Source: Janthinobacterium agaricidamnosum NBRC 102515 = DSM 9628 (GTDB taxonomy: Bacteria > Pseudomonadota > Gammaproteobacteria > Burkholderiales > Burkholderiaceae_D). From it: a DNA stretch of 42,406 nt. Within the stretch, counting starts at the first letter, position 1, and every line of letters begins with the position of its first letter. The stretch lies in NCBI RefSeq assembly GCF_000723165.1, contig NZ_HG322949.1:951765-994170 (forward strand), read 5' to 3'. Made by a program: the position numbers and the translations under genes. Of this stretch, positions 1 to 9,325 are shown piece by piece. Under the pieces are notes generated by a model. That model had not been told where the DNA came from and did no database searches. It worked only from the letters and a program-made list of their open reading frames with translations.

Positions 1-80
1 CCCGCCACGCGTCCTCCTCACGCCTGGTCCGCGCTCCTGATGCGCGGCCAGCAGAAGACGCTCACTACTGGGATAGGCTC
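1..80 (+). repeat. MITE-like palindromic element, copy A (cut by window start)
   Basis: Right-hand part of the dispersed element that recurs at 20763-20920, 26175-26332 and 35117-35259. The right terminal repeat CTACTGGGATAGGCTC lies at 65-80. The inner sequence matches the 26175 copy with only a few differences. The flanking TTA at 81-83 is the putative target duplication and is also, on the minus strand, the TAA stop codon of the efflux channel gene. The left end lies outside the window. Confidence 0.85.
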
Positions 81-1388
81 TTAAAGCGCCGGCCGCTGCC
101 CGATCGACAGTTGCAGCTGCACCGTTGCGGTGGCCAGGTCGGCGCGGGCTTGCAGATACGCCTGCCAGGCGTCGTCGGCGGAGCGTTGCGCGGACAGCAG
201 TTCGAGAATCGACGCATTGCCATTGGAATACGAAACGCGCATGCCGTCCAATACTTTCTGCGCATCGGCCAGCACCGATTCATGGTAGCGCGTCAGGTTG
301 TCGCGCGCCGCCATGAACTGGTTTTGCGCGATGCGCACCTCGGTTTCCGCCTTCAGTTCGGCCTGGCGCAAGCCCAGCATCGCTTGCGTGACCAGCGACT
401 CGGCTTGCACCAGGTCGCCCTTGTCGCGCCGCGACAGCGGAATCGGGACCGACAGCGACACGCTCAGTACCCGCGAACGGGAGGTAGCGTCGGTCGGTTC
501 ACCGCTGGCGTCGATGCCTTCCGGATAACCGCGCAGCGCGCTGATACCGACCGTCACGGTCGGATCGACCGAGCGGTTGGCGCGCGCCAGCGACGCGCCG
601 TCGCGCAGGTTGTCCAGCGTGGCGCGGGCGATGCGCACGTCGCCGCGCCGGTTCAATGCTTGCGGGATCAGCGCGCCGGCATCGTCGCCCTCGTGGAAGG
701 CGCTGAATTCGCACGCCAGTTCCGGACTCGGAAACAGTTCGCCGATATTGCGGCCCAGCGGCGGCGACAGGTTCAGCATGGCCGCCGCCGCATCGCTGCG
801 CGCCTGCACCACGTCGGCCTTGAACTGGTCGCGCTCGACCCGCGACTGCAGCAATTCCAGCCCGCCCACGTCGCCGGTCTTGTTACGGACCTGGTTGACC
901 CGCACCACCTCGGACAGCGCCTTGACGGTTTGCTCCTTGCGGGCCAGCACGTCGCGGGTGCGGCACGCCTCGGCGAACGCCGCCGCCGAGCTATTGTACA
1001 AATCGCTCTTGAAGCCAGCCACCGTCTCTTCGGCCAGTCTCAGGTTGCTGCGCGCCGCCTTGATGCGCGCATCGCGCTTGCCGCCTGTTTCAATCGTAAA
1101 AGCCAGGCTGGGGTTATGCGTCACCGGACGGTTGCTGCCCGCCGTGCGCACCAGTTCGCGCGACGCGCCATAGGCAAACACCGGGTCGGGCCGGATGCCG
1201 GCGATGCCGATGCCGGCTTGCGCCGACGTCACGTTTTCGTGCTGCGCCTGCAAGTCCAGGCTGTTTTTCTCGACCGCGTCGAGGTAGTCGGCAAACCGCA
1301 GCGGCGTGCCGGCGTGTGCCGTCGGCAGTCCTTGCAGCATCACGGCGACGCCTAGCAGCATCAGGCTGGTACGGTTAGATTTCTTCAT
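81..1388 (-). CDS. TolC-family outer-membrane channel of heavy-metal RND efflux (CzcC/CusC-like)
   Basis: 435 aa. It is the outer-membrane exit duct of a tripartite metal exporter. An N-terminal signal peptide ends near an AHA motif, followed by two long helical repeats typical of outer-membrane efflux proteins, rich in Ala, Gln, Leu and Arg. The start is fixed by a strong AAGGAG site about six bases before the ATG. It overlaps the end of the pump gene by 14 bp, so it is the third gene of an adaptor-pump-channel operon. Its TAA stop abuts repeat copy A, so the element lies immediately downstream of it. The family is clear. The metal cannot be read from this subunit. Confidence 0.9.
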   Translation of the reverse strand: MKKSNRTSLMLLGVAVMLQGLPTAHAGTPLRFADYLDAVEKNSLDLQAQHENVTSAQAGIGIAGIRPDPVFAYGASRELVRTAGSNRPVTHNPSLAFTIETGGKRDARIKAARSNLRLAEETVAGFKSDLYNSSAAAFAEACRTRDVLARKEQTVKALSEVVRVNQVRNKTGDVGGLELLQSRVERDQFKADVVQARSDAAAAMLNLSPPLGRNIGELFPSPELACEFSAFHEGDDAGALIPQALNRRGDVRIARATLDNLRDGASLARANRSVDPTVTVGISALRGYPEGIDASGEPTDATSRSRVLSVSLSVPIPLSRRDKGDLVQAESLVTQAMLGLRQAELKAETEVRIAQNQFMAARDNLTRYHESVLADAQKVLDGMRVSYSNGNASILELLSAQRSADDAWQAYLQARADLATATVQLQLSIGQRPAL

Positions 1389-4300
1389 GATCCACTCCTT
1401 GATTTTTCGGTGCGCGCGCCAGGACCCGCGCTTCGATCAGGTAATACAGCGCCGGCAGCAGCAACAGCGTCAGCGCGGTGGCGGTCACCAGGCCGCCCAC
1501 CACCACCGTCGCCAGCGGACGCTGCACGTCGCTGCCGAGGCCGGTGGCCAGCATGGCCGGGGTCAGTCCCAGCGCCGCCACGGTGGCCGTCATCAGCACC
1601 GGCCGCATGCGGTCGCGCGCGCCTTCCAGCACCGCCGCCAATAAATCCCTGCCCTCGGCGATGCGCAGCCGGTTGATTTGCGCCAGCATCAGCACCGCGT
1701 TCAATACCGCCACCCCGAACAGCGCGATGAAGCCGACCGCGCTCGACACGTTCAGCGTCATGCCGCGCAAGTGCAGCGCGGCCAGGCCGCCCAGCATCGC
1801 CAGCGGCACCGCCAGCAGCACCAGCGCGGGCTGGCGCAGGTTGCGGAACTGGCCGAACAGCAGCAGGAACATGGCGCCCAGCGTCATCGGCAGGATGATC
1901 GCCAGCCGCGCCTCGGCGCGCTGCAGGTTTTCAAACTGGCCGCCCCATTCGACCTGGATGCGCTGGTGGTCGTACTGGACGGCCCGCTCGACCAGCGGCT
2001 GCGCCTCGGCCAGGAAGCTGGCCAGGTCGCGGCCGCGGGCGTTCAGGCGGACGATGATGTTGCGGCGCGCCATTTCACGCACGATCACGCTTTCGCCCGA
2101 GGTGGTGCTGATCTTCGCGACCTGGGCCAGCGGGATTTTGGCGCCGGTCGCGGTGCTCAGCATCAGGTTGGCCACCGCGTCCGGGCTGGAACGCAGCTCG
2201 GGCGGGAAGCGCACCGTGATGTCGTAGCTTTTTTCGGCGATATACATCTGGCCCACCGGCGCGCCGCCGATGCCGGTCGAGATCAGGTCGGATACGTCGG
2301 CCGCGTTGATGCCATAGCGCGCGGCGGCGGCGCGGTCCAGTTCGACCTTCAGGTTCGGCAGCGGCGGTTCGACGTCGACCGCGACGTCGGACGCGCCCGG
2401 CACGCCGCGCAAGGTGTCGGCGACCTTGCCGGCGATGGCGCGCACCTGCTCCAGGTCGTCGCCGAAAATCTTCACCGTCAGGTCGCTGTGCGCGCCGGAC
2501 AGTTTGTCTTGCACGCCGTCGATCATCGGCTGCATGAAGGCCACGCTATAGCCCGGCATTTTTTTATAGCGTTCGCCCAGCCTGGCGATCAAGTCCTGCT
2601 TGCTCATGCCCGAAGGCCATTCCCGGTACGGCTTCAGGCCGACGCTGGCCTCGATGTGCGACGGGGTCCAGTAATCGGTGCCGTCGTCGTTGCGGCCGGT
2701 CTGCGTGACCATGTACGACACTTCCGGGAATTCCAGCGTGGCGCGGCGCAATTCGCTGGCCATGTCGGACGCCTTGTCGAGCGTGATCCCGGACGGCATC
2801 TGCACTTGCAGCCACAGCGAACCCTCGTCCAGGTACGGCAGGAAGTCGCGGCCGATGGTGCCGCCCAGCACCAGCAAGCCGGCCAGCGCGGCGCCGCACA
2901 CGCCGATGGCCCAGCGCCGCTTGCCGATGGCGCGCTGCAGGAAGCCGGCATACAGCGCCGACAGTTTTTCCAGCACCGGGTTGTGGAACATGCGGCGCGG
3001 CTTGCGGAACGCCAGCCAGGCCAGGCCCGGGATCAGCGTCAGCGCCACCACCAGCGCGCCCAGCAGCGCCGAACCGACCGCGTACGCCATCGGCGAAAAC
3101 AGCTTGTATTCGATGCGCTGGAAGGCGAACAGCGGCAGGTAGGCGGCGATGATGACGGTCATGCCGAACACGATAGGCTTGGCCACTTGCAGCGTGGCCT
3201 GCACCGCGTCCTGCGCCGTCAGCGGCCGGTCTTGCTGCTGTTCGCGGCGGCGCAGTATATTTTCCAGCAGGACCACCGCGCCGTCGACCAGGATGCCGAA
3301 GTCGATCGCGCCGAGCGACAGCAGGTTGGCCGGAATCTTAAAATGGTGCATGAAGATGAAGGCGATCAGCAGCGCCAGCGGAATCGTCAGCGCGACGATC
3401 GCCGCCGCGCGCGGGCTGCCGAGGAACAGCAGCAGCACCAGCGCCACCAGCAGCATGCCTTCGGCCAGCGTCGAGCTGACCGTGTGCAGCGTGGCGTCGA
3501 TCAGCGAGGTGCGGTCCAGGTAAGGCACCACCTTGACATCCTTCGGCAGCAGGTTGTCGTTCAAGTCCTGCACCGCCGCATGCACCCCGACCAGCGCTTC
3601 GGACGGGTTGAATTCCTTCAGCAGCAGCGCGATGCCCTCGATGGTATCGGGATTGTTGTCCTTGCCGAGGATGCCGCGCCGCTCCACGTTGCCGTAAGCC
3701 AGTCGGCCGAGATCCTTGATCAGCACCGGCACGCCGTTTTTGGTGCTGACCACCACGTTGCCCATGTCGTTCAGCGAATGCAGCAGGCCGACCCCGCGCA
3801 CCACGTACGATTGCTGGCCGCGGTCGATCACGCTGCCGCCGCCGCTGCTGTTGTTGGCGTTGATGGCGTCCTTGACCTGGCCCAGCGTCAAGCCGTACTG
3901 GGTCAGGCGGGCCGGATCGAGTTCCAGCATGAACTGGGTGGTCAGGCCGCCGAAATTGCTGACGTCGGCCAGGCCGCGCACTTTTTGCAGGCGCGGGATG
4001 ACGGTCCAGAATTGCAGCTCCGACAGCTCGCGCAGGCTGCGCGTCTTCGATTCCAGCGTATAGCGGTAAATCTCGCCGGTCGGCGACGTATAAGGGTCGA
4101 GGCCCGGCTTGGCGCCGTACGGCAGCGTGACCGAGATCAGCCGCTCCTGCAGGCGCTCGCGGGTGAAATAACCGTCGCTGCCATCGTCGAACACCACGGT
4201 GATCAGCGACAGCGCGAACAGGCTGCGGGTGCGCAGCACATGCATGCCGGGCGTGCCGAGCAGCGCCCGTTCCAGCGGAATGGTGATCTGCTGCTCGATT

Positions 4301-4479
4301 TCCTCGGCGCCCAGGCCCGGCACCTGGGTCACGATTTGCGAGGTGACGTCGGCGATGTCCGGGTAGGCTTCGATCGGCAATTGCTTCCAGCTATAGATGC
4401 CGTACAGGGTGACGAACAGCAGCACCAGCCAGACGATGCCGCGCCGCTTGAAGCAGGTGGTGATGAAGGAATCAATCAT
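1375..4479 (-). CDS. Heavy-metal efflux RND pump (CzcA/CusA family, HME)
   Basis: 1034 aa, the usual length for an inner-membrane HME-RND proton antiporter. The N-terminal segment IVWLVLLFVTLYGIYSWKQLPIEAYPDI is the family signature helix and start of the porter domain, written here only as a landmark from residue 14. The fourth transmembrane helix, near residues 389-404, carries DFGILVDGAVVLLEN with the Asp-Asp-Glu set found in divalent-cation pumps of the CzcA/CnrA type rather than the Cu/Ag CusA type. Known family biology gives Co, Zn, Cd or Ni export as the likely role; the exact metal is inference. It overlaps the adaptor by 8 bp and the channel by 14 bp, so translation is probably coupled. 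Confidence 0.9.
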   Translation of the reverse strand: MIDSFITTCFKRRGIVWLVLLFVTLYGIYSWKQLPIEAYPDIADVTSQIVTQVPGLGAEEIEQQITIPLERALLGTPGMHVLRTRSLFALSLITVVFDDGSDGYFTRERLQERLISVTLPYGAKPGLDPYTSPTGEIYRYTLESKTRSLRELSELQFWTVIPRLQKVRGLADVSNFGGLTTQFMLELDPARLTQYGLTLGQVKDAINANNSSGGGSVIDRGQQSYVVRGVGLLHSLNDMGNVVVSTKNGVPVLIKDLGRLAYGNVERRGILGKDNNPDTIEGIALLLKEFNPSEALVGVHAAVQDLNDNLLPKDVKVVPYLDRTSLIDATLHTVSSTLAEGMLLVALVLLLFLGSPRAAAIVALTIPLALLIAFIFMHHFKIPANLLSLGAIDFGILVDGAVVLLENILRRREQQQDRPLTAQDAVQATLQVAKPIVFGMTVIIAAYLPLFAFQRIEYKLFSPMAYAVGSALLGALVVALTLIPGLAWLAFRKPRRMFHNPVLEKLSALYAGFLQRAIGKRRWAIGVCGAALAGLLVLGGTIGRDFLPYLDEGSLWLQVQMPSGITLDKASDMASELRRATLEFPEVSYMVTQTGRNDDGTDYWTPSHIEASVGLKPYREWPSGMSKQDLIARLGERYKKMPGYSVAFMQPMIDGVQDKLSGAHSDLTVKIFGDDLEQVRAIAGKVADTLRGVPGASDVAVDVEPPLPNLKVELDRAAAARYGINAADVSDLISTGIGGAPVGQMYIAEKSYDITVRFPPELRSSPDAVANLMLSTATGAKIPLAQVAKISTTSGESVIVREMARRNIIVRLNARGRDLASFLAEAQPLVERAVQYDHQRIQVEWGGQFENLQRAEARLAIILPMTLGAMFLLLFGQFRNLRQPALVLLAVPLAMLGGLAALHLRGMTLNVSSAVGFIALFGVAVLNAVLMLAQINRLRIAEGRDLLAAVLEGARDRMRPVLMTATVAALGLTPAMLATGLGSDVQRPLATVVVGGLVTATALTLLLLPALYYLIEARVLARAPKNQGVDHEEI

Positions 4480-5614
4480 TCAGGAGCACTCCTTCCTTCA
4501 CGACGATGCGTTCGCCGGCCTTCAGTCCCGAGACGATTTCCACCTGGCCGCCGAGCGTGGCGCCGGCCTTGACCACGCGCGGTTCGAAGCGCAGCGGCGC
4601 GCGCTCCACCAGCACCCGGGTGTACAAGCCGTTTTGCAGCAGCGCCGCGGCCGGCACCGCCAGGCCACGGTGGCTGCTCGCGGTGAAGTCGGCGTGGGCG
4701 AACATGCCGGGGCGGAATTTGCCGTCCGGGTTGGCGATCGCCACCCGCACCTTGACGGTGCGCGTGTCCGGGTCCAGCACTTCGCCGACATACGCGACCT
4801 TGCCGTCGAATACCTGGCCCGGATAGGCGCTCAGCGTGATGCCGGCCTTCTGGCCGACCGCGACTTGCGCCACATCTTTCTCGGCGACGCCGGCCGACAG
4901 CCACACGGTGGACAGGTCGGCCACCGTCATGACGGGCGCGTTGATATCGTTCCAGTAGCCGCCCTGGGCGCCGTTCATCTCGATCACGCGGCCGGCGATC
5001 GGCGAGCGCAGCACATAGTCGCGCTGCGATGCGCTGTGCAGGCTGGCGCCGAACTGGGCCAGCTTGTCGGCGCTGGAACGGGCGTCGCTATTGGCCTGGT
5101 CGTAGGTGGCCTGGGCCGCTTCGTAATCCTTGCGCGCGACGATGTCGGCGTCGAACAGCGTCTTTTGGCGCTCCAGGTCCTGGCGCGCCTGCAGCAGCGC
5201 CGAGCGGGCCTTGCTGTACTCGCCGTGGGCCGCGCTCAGCTCGGCCGAATCGAGCGTGAACAGCGGCTCGCCCAGCTTGACGGCGTCGCCCAGCGAGCGC
5301 TGTATCTTGAGGATGCGGCCGGCCAGCGGCGGCGTGATCCTGACCAGTTTTTCCGGCATCGCCTCGATGGTGCCGGGCGCGCCGATGGCGCTGGCGATAT
5401 CCTGTTCCGTCACGGCCGCCACTTGCAGGCGCTGGCGCAGCGGCGAAGCGGCCGGCACTTCGATGCTGCCGTCGGCCCGGTGCAGCGGCGCGCTATTGTT
5501 TTCCTGTACTGCAGCGGCGGCTGTCGGACTGTGCCGGCCGCAGGCCGTCAAGGTGGCGCAGGCGACTGCGAAGGCGCACCAGGTGCGCAAATTCATATGG
5601 CGTATCGATGTCAT
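4472..5614 (-). CDS. RND efflux periplasmic adaptor lipoprotein (CzcB/CusB-like)
   Basis: About 380 aa from the start chosen here. It is the membrane-fusion subunit that joins the pump to the outer-membrane channel. The ORF stays open to 5755, but the ATG at 5614 is preferred: an AAGG lies nine bases before it and it gives a clean lipoprotein signal with lipobox LTAC (Cys about residue 25). The body has the lipoyl/barrel-sandwich halves (GAPGTIEAMPEKLVRITP and RSPIAGRVIEMNGAQGG) around a coiled hairpin at about residues 120-200, then a beta-barrel domain. It is the first gene of the operon and is divergent from the two-component genes. Confidence 0.88.
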   Translation of the reverse strand: MTSIRHMNLRTWCAFAVACATLTACGRHSPTAAAAVQENNSAPLHRADGSIEVPAASPLRQRLQVAAVTEQDIASAIGAPGTIEAMPEKLVRITPPLAGRILKIQRSLGDAVKLGEPLFTLDSAELSAAHGEYSKARSALLQARQDLERQKTLFDADIVARKDYEAAQATYDQANSDARSSADKLAQFGASLHSASQRDYVLRSPIAGRVIEMNGAQGGYWNDINAPVMTVADLSTVWLSAGVAEKDVAQVAVGQKAGITLSAYPGQVFDGKVAYVGEVLDPDTRTVKVRVAIANPDGKFRPGMFAHADFTASSHRGLAVPAAALLQNGLYTRVLVERAPLRFEPRVVKAGATLGGQVEIVSGLKAGERIVVKEGVLLND

Positions 5615-6115
5615 CTCGATCATCCTTGTGGTTGGGTTGGATGGCGTGTGCGCATGCGCGCCGCGCACTCCGGGAACCGGGCGTGCGGCGATGGGTACAG
5701 TGCCGAAGAGGGGGATATGCCGGCCGGGCGGCGCGCTGGCCGGCCGGTGAAACATCCGCGCGGGTTTGAATCGTCCTGACCCGCGCCATCTATAAAAAAC
5801 GGAGGGAAAATCAGACTACAATGAACGCGCTACCTGTTCGGCAGGGTGGATAACTCGAGTCGGGGTCCAAGCTTTCTCCTGTTGATGATGGGGGCGCCGT
5901 GGCGGCGTGGATATGGTGACGATTTGCTGCATTGACTCAGAGCGCCTGACAAAACGTTCAGTCGCCGAGAGAATAACAAAGCACTGCTGAAGATCATCCC
6001 AAGAAAGCCTGAATCCTTCTTCAGAATGGAAATCGCCTGGAAGATGGCCTGTAGAATAGCCGGCGATATGGTGCAATTTGTGCAATCGGTCCGGCAACGA
6101 GAAATGGCAGGAAAT
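5615..6115. promoter_or_regulatory. Divergent control region between metal efflux operon and two-component genes
   Basis: About 500 bp with no convincing gene. It must hold promoters for both directions. On the minus strand a TATAGA-like hexamer follows a T-run near 5785-5800, a weak -10 candidate. I saw no clean repeat that could be named as the response-regulator operator. Short ORFs here lack coding character. Confidence 0.4.
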
Positions 6116-6799
6116 ATGAGAATTCTATTGGTGGAAGATGACCGCAAGGCGGCGCGCCTGCTGGCGCGCGGCTTGCAGGAAGAGGGCTTCGTGGTCGACA
6201 TGGTGCATTCGGCCGAAGAGGGCGAGGATGAAAGCTTCAGCATGGATTACGACTTGATCGTGCTGGACTGGATGTTGCCGGGCAAGGAGGGCATCGTGCT
6301 GTGCCGCGACCTGCGCGCGCGCGGCATCCAGACGCCGATCCTGATGCTGACCGCGCGCGACGCGACCAGCGACCGGGTCGCCGGCCTGAATACCGGCGCC
6401 GACGATTACCTGACCAAGCCGTTCGAGTTTGAGGAATTGCTGGCCCGCATACGCGCCTTGCTGCGCCGCTCCGACATCAGCCGGCCGCTGGTGCTGACGC
6501 TGGCCGACCTGACGCTGGACCCGGTCAGCCACCGCGTCACGCGCACCGGTACCGAGCTCGACCTGACGCCGAAGGAATACGCGATCCTGCTGATTTTGAT
6601 GCGCCAGGCCGGCGAAGTGGTCAGCCGCGCGCGGCTGGCCGAGCAGATCTGGCAGGCCGACCTGATCGGCCTGGATAACCTGATCGACGTGCATATCCGG
6701 AATTTGCGCGGCAAGCTGGACCCGCCCGGCAAACCGGCGCTGATCCAGACGGTGCGCGGACGCGGTTTCCGCCTGGCGGCGGATCATCCCGGTGCTTAG
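6116..6799 (+). CDS. OmpR-family response regulator (CusR/CzcR/CopR-like)
   Basis: 227 aa from the ATG at 6116, which has an AGGA five bases upstream; the longer ORF start at 6026 adds residues outside the receiver fold. The receiver has the acidic pair D8-D9, the phospho-acceptor D51 (in VLDWMLP), T79 and K101 (in TKPFEF). The C-terminal winged helix has the DLTPKEYAIL and DVHIRNLRGKL motifs. The stop overlaps the kinase start by 8 bp. Its position, divergent from a CzcBAC-type operon, suggests it activates that operon when metal is high. That link is inference from context. Confidence 0.9.
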   Translation: MRILLVEDDRKAARLLARGLQEEGFVVDMVHSAEEGEDESFSMDYDLIVLDWMLPGKEGIVLCRDLRARGIQTPILMLTARDATSDRVAGLNTGADDYLTKPFEFEELLARIRALLRRSDISRPLVLTLADLTLDPVSHRVTRTGTELDLTPKEYAILLILMRQAGEVVSRARLAEQIWQADLIGLDNLIDVHIRNLRGKLDPPGKPALIQTVRGRGFRLAADHPGA

Positions 6800-8201
6800 T
6801 TTTCGCAAGCGCCTGGCGCTGGCCCATCTGGCCGCGATCGTCGCGGTGGTCGCCTTTGCCGCGCTGGCCGCGTACTGGGGCTTGTCGCGCGCGGTGCACA
6901 GCCAGCTCGACGCGGCGCTGCTGGCGCTGGGCGAAACCGAGATGGCGATGCTGCCGGCGGCCGGCCGCCAGCCGGTCAGCGTGCATGAATTGCCGGCCGG
7001 CGTGGCGCCGCCGTCATTGGCGCGGCTGGACCGGCTGGTGCAAATCATCGACGGCGACGGCCGCGTGCTGGCGCGCAGCCGCAACCTGGAAGCGGCGCAA
7101 CTGCCGGCCACGCCGGCCTTGCTGGCCCGGCTGGCGGCTGGCGAAACCGTGTTCCAGACGCTGACCAAATTCGGCGACGAGCCGCTGCGCATGGTGTCGC
7201 TGCCGATGCATGTCGGCGGCAACCATATGGCGGTGCAGGTGGCCGGTTCGCTGGACGACGTCAACCACGTGCTGTCGTCGGCCACCATGCTGTTCGGCGC
7301 GATGGCGCTGGCCTTGCTGGTGGCGGTCGGCATGGCCGGCGAAATGCTGACGCGGCGGGTGTTCCTGGCGATCGCCGAGGTGGTGTCGCAGGCGCACCTG
7401 ATCGGCGAATCGAGCCTGGGCCAGCGCTTGCCGCATCCCGGCACGCAAGATGAAATCGGCAGCCTGGTCGATACCCTGAACGATATGCTGGAACGGCTGG
7501 AGCAGGGCTTCGATGCGCAGCGCCGTTTCACCGCCGACGCCTCGCACGAATTGCGTTCGCCGCTGTCGCGGCTGCGCACCGAAATCGAAATCACGCTGCG
7601 CCGTCCGCGCGACAGCGCCGAGTATGTCGGTGCGCTGGGTTCCTGCCTGGACGAGGTCCAGCGCCTGACGCTGCTGGTCGAGGAATTGCTGATGCTGACC
7701 CGGCTCGACGTCGGCCAGGAGCGCGGCGGCGCCGAAGTCATGCTGCTCAACCCGCTGGCCGAGGAGGCGGCGCGCCGGCTCGACATGGTGGCCGGCGCGC
7801 GCGGCATCCGTCTGGTGTGCAGCGACTCGCCGCCGGTCAGCGCGCGCGTGGCACCGGGGCCGGTCGGCCTGGTGCTGGCCAATTTGCTCGATAACGCGGT
7901 CAAGTTTTCGCCGCCGGACAGTGAAGTGTTCGTCAGCCTGTGCACCGACGGCGTCGATGCGCTGATCAATGTGGCCGACGCCGGCCCCGGCATCGGCGTC
8001 GATGAATTGCCGCACCTGTTCGAGCGCTTTTACCGCGGCGCCAAGGCGCGCGCCGGCGCGGCGCCGGGCTTCGGCCTGGGACTGGCGCTGTCGCAATCGA
8101 TCGTGCATGCGTATGGCGGCCGCATCGAAGCGTCGAACCGGCCCGGCGGCGGCGCGCTGTTCACAATACGCTTGCCGGCCGGGAGCAAGGTAGTGGAATA
8201 A
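6792..8201 (+). CDS. Membrane sensor histidine kinase paired with the metal response regulator
   Basis: 469 aa, GTG start inside the end of the regulator gene. Order: transmembrane helix at about 10-30, periplasmic sensor region to about 160, second helix at about 163-185, HAMP linker, HisKA with phospho-acceptor H252 in DASHELRSPL, and HATPase_c with ANLLDNAVKFS (N box), DAGPGIG and GFGLGLALS (G boxes). All catalytic motifs are intact. The domain order matches metal kinases such as CusS and CzcS. The periplasmic part has few Cys or Met, and I could not define a metal site. The gene ends 11 bp before the convergent gene at 8213. Confidence 0.9.
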   Translation: MLSFRKRLALAHLAAIVAVVAFAALAAYWGLSRAVHSQLDAALLALGETEMAMLPAAGRQPVSVHELPAGVAPPSLARLDRLVQIIDGDGRVLARSRNLEAAQLPATPALLARLAAGETVFQTLTKFGDEPLRMVSLPMHVGGNHMAVQVAGSLDDVNHVLSSATMLFGAMALALLVAVGMAGEMLTRRVFLAIAEVVSQAHLIGESSLGQRLPHPGTQDEIGSLVDTLNDMLERLEQGFDAQRRFTADASHELRSPLSRLRTEIEITLRRPRDSAEYVGALGSCLDEVQRLTLLVEELLMLTRLDVGQERGGAEVMLLNPLAEEAARRLDMVAGARGIRLVCSDSPPVSARVAPGPVGLVLANLLDNAVKFSPPDSEVFVSLCTDGVDALINVADAGPGIGVDELPHLFERFYRGAKARAGAAPGFGLGLALSQSIVHAYGGRIEASNRPGGGALFTIRLPAGSKVVE

Positions 8202-8212
8202 TCTCCAACACT

Positions 8213-8563
8213 TCAGGCGGCTGGCGCGACGCCTTCCCAGCGCACATGACGCACTTGCGGCATGGCGCCGGCGCGGTTGACGAAGCGCACCAGGCCGATG
8301 CGCTGGGCGATCTGGCACATCACCAGCGCCACCAGTTTCACCATGCTTTTGCTGTCGTCCCATACACGCAGGATTTGCGACGGGCTCAAGCCGACCAGTT
8401 GCAATTCCTGCAGCAGCAGGTGGACGATCTGGTCCGCTTCGGACGACGGGCAGGTGACGGTCAGGCGATAGGCCGACAAGCCGAAGGTATTATTGTCGCG
8501 ACGCTGCGACGGTTTCAGGTTCCACTTGGCGCCACGCTTGAAGATCCAGTTCAACATGTTCAT
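8213..8563 (-). CDS. Small soluble protein equivalent to the MgtC C-terminal (ACT-like) domain
   Basis: 116 aa from the ATG at 8563; an AGAGG site lies six bases upstream and the ATG overlaps the mgtC stop as TGATG. A GTG one codon earlier is also possible. I see no membrane helix. From the YRLTVTC segment onward it follows the C-terminal domain of the adjacent MgtC protein: both begin with Tyr-Arg and a Cys six residues further on, have two helices, and end in a Val-Arg-Trp strand (VRHVRW against VSAVRW). It therefore looks like a separate copy of that domain, translationally coupled to MgtC. Function is unknown; a regulatory or partner role for MgtC is a guess. Confidence 0.7.
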   Translation of the reverse strand: MNMLNWIFKRGAKWNLKPSQRRDNNTFGLSAYRLTVTCPSSEADQIVHLLLQELQLVGLSPSQILRVWDDSKSMVKLVALVMCQIAQRIGLVRFVNRAGAMPQVRHVRWEGVAPAA

Positions 8564-9288
8564 CACACACCTCTTTCCGCTACAAATTCCGCATTGTTGA
8601 CCAGCGCCCAGCGTACCGCCGACACGCCGCCTTCGAGACTGACCCGGCTGACGATTTGCTCCAGCAGCGACAAATGGCCGGGCGTGGTCAGCAGGTCGGC
8701 GCGCACTTCGATCTTGCCCGCCTGCGGCGCGTCTTCACTGTGCAGCGATTGCAGCATCAGCGCCGGCATGCCGCTGATCATGCCCAGCACCATATTGCGC
8801 ACCTGGACTTCCTCTTCCGCGTGGCATACGGCGCTGACGCGGTAAATGCTTTCCGTTTCGATGCCGGCCGCGCTGCCGTGGGCGTTGATGCGCTGGGCGA
8901 TGCTGCGCAACACCAGGTTGGCCGCCAGCACGAACACGGTGCCGATCGCCGCATGGACGCTGTAGCCGAGGCCGGACAAGATGCCGACGGCGGCCGAGCA
9001 CCACAGCGTGGCGGCGGTGTTCAAGCCGCGCACGCTCATGCCTTCGCGCATGATCACGCCGGCGCCCAGAAAGCCGATGCCGGACACCACTTGCGCGGCG
9101 ATGCGCAAATGGCCTTCCGGGCCGCCTTCGAGCACCGACACCATGACGAACAGCGACGCGCCGACCGACACCAGCGCATTGGTGCGCAAGCCGGCCATGC
9201 GCTGGCGCAGTTGCCGTTCGGCGCCGATCAAGGCGCCAAGGATCAGCGCGGCGGCGACGCGCAGCGCAAAGTCATACCAGATCATCAC
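8563..9288 (-). CDS. MgtC/SapB family inner-membrane protein
   Basis: 241 aa. The N-terminal half has about five membrane helices with the family motifs LGALIGAERQ, GLRTNALVSVGASLF, GIGFLGAGVI and GLNTAATLW. The C-terminal half, from about residue 150, is the cytoplasmic ACT-like domain. MgtC proteins act in growth at low Mg2+ and in control of the F-type ATP synthase in pathogens; in environmental bacteria the role is less clear. The gene is transcribed behind a leader with several hairpins (9326-9484) and is followed at once by the small domain protein. Start ATG at 9288 follows a GGGAGTCGG stretch. Confidence 0.88.
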   Translation of the reverse strand: MMIWYDFALRVAAALILGALIGAERQLRQRMAGLRTNALVSVGASLFVMVSVLEGGPEGHLRIAAQVVSGIGFLGAGVIMREGMSVRGLNTAATLWCSAAVGILSGLGYSVHAAIGTVFVLAANLVLRSIAQRINAHGSAAGIETESIYRVSAVCHAEEEVQVRNMVLGMISGMPALMLQSLHSEDAPQAGKIEVRADLLTTPGHLSLLEQIVSRVSLEGGVSAVRWALVNNAEFVAERGV

Positions 9289-9325
9289 CGACTCCCGAGG
9301 GGAATTACAGGCGACGCTTGCGGCG

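Noticed and set aside
1678..4572. Very long plus-strand ORF (964 codons) across the metal pump gene
   Set aside because: It is the antisense shadow of the RND pump, rich in Gln, Arg, His and Ala as expected from complementary GC-rich codons. The same applies to the long ORFs at 111-1355, 9611-13756, 6125-7993 (minus) and 39633-41483 (minus).
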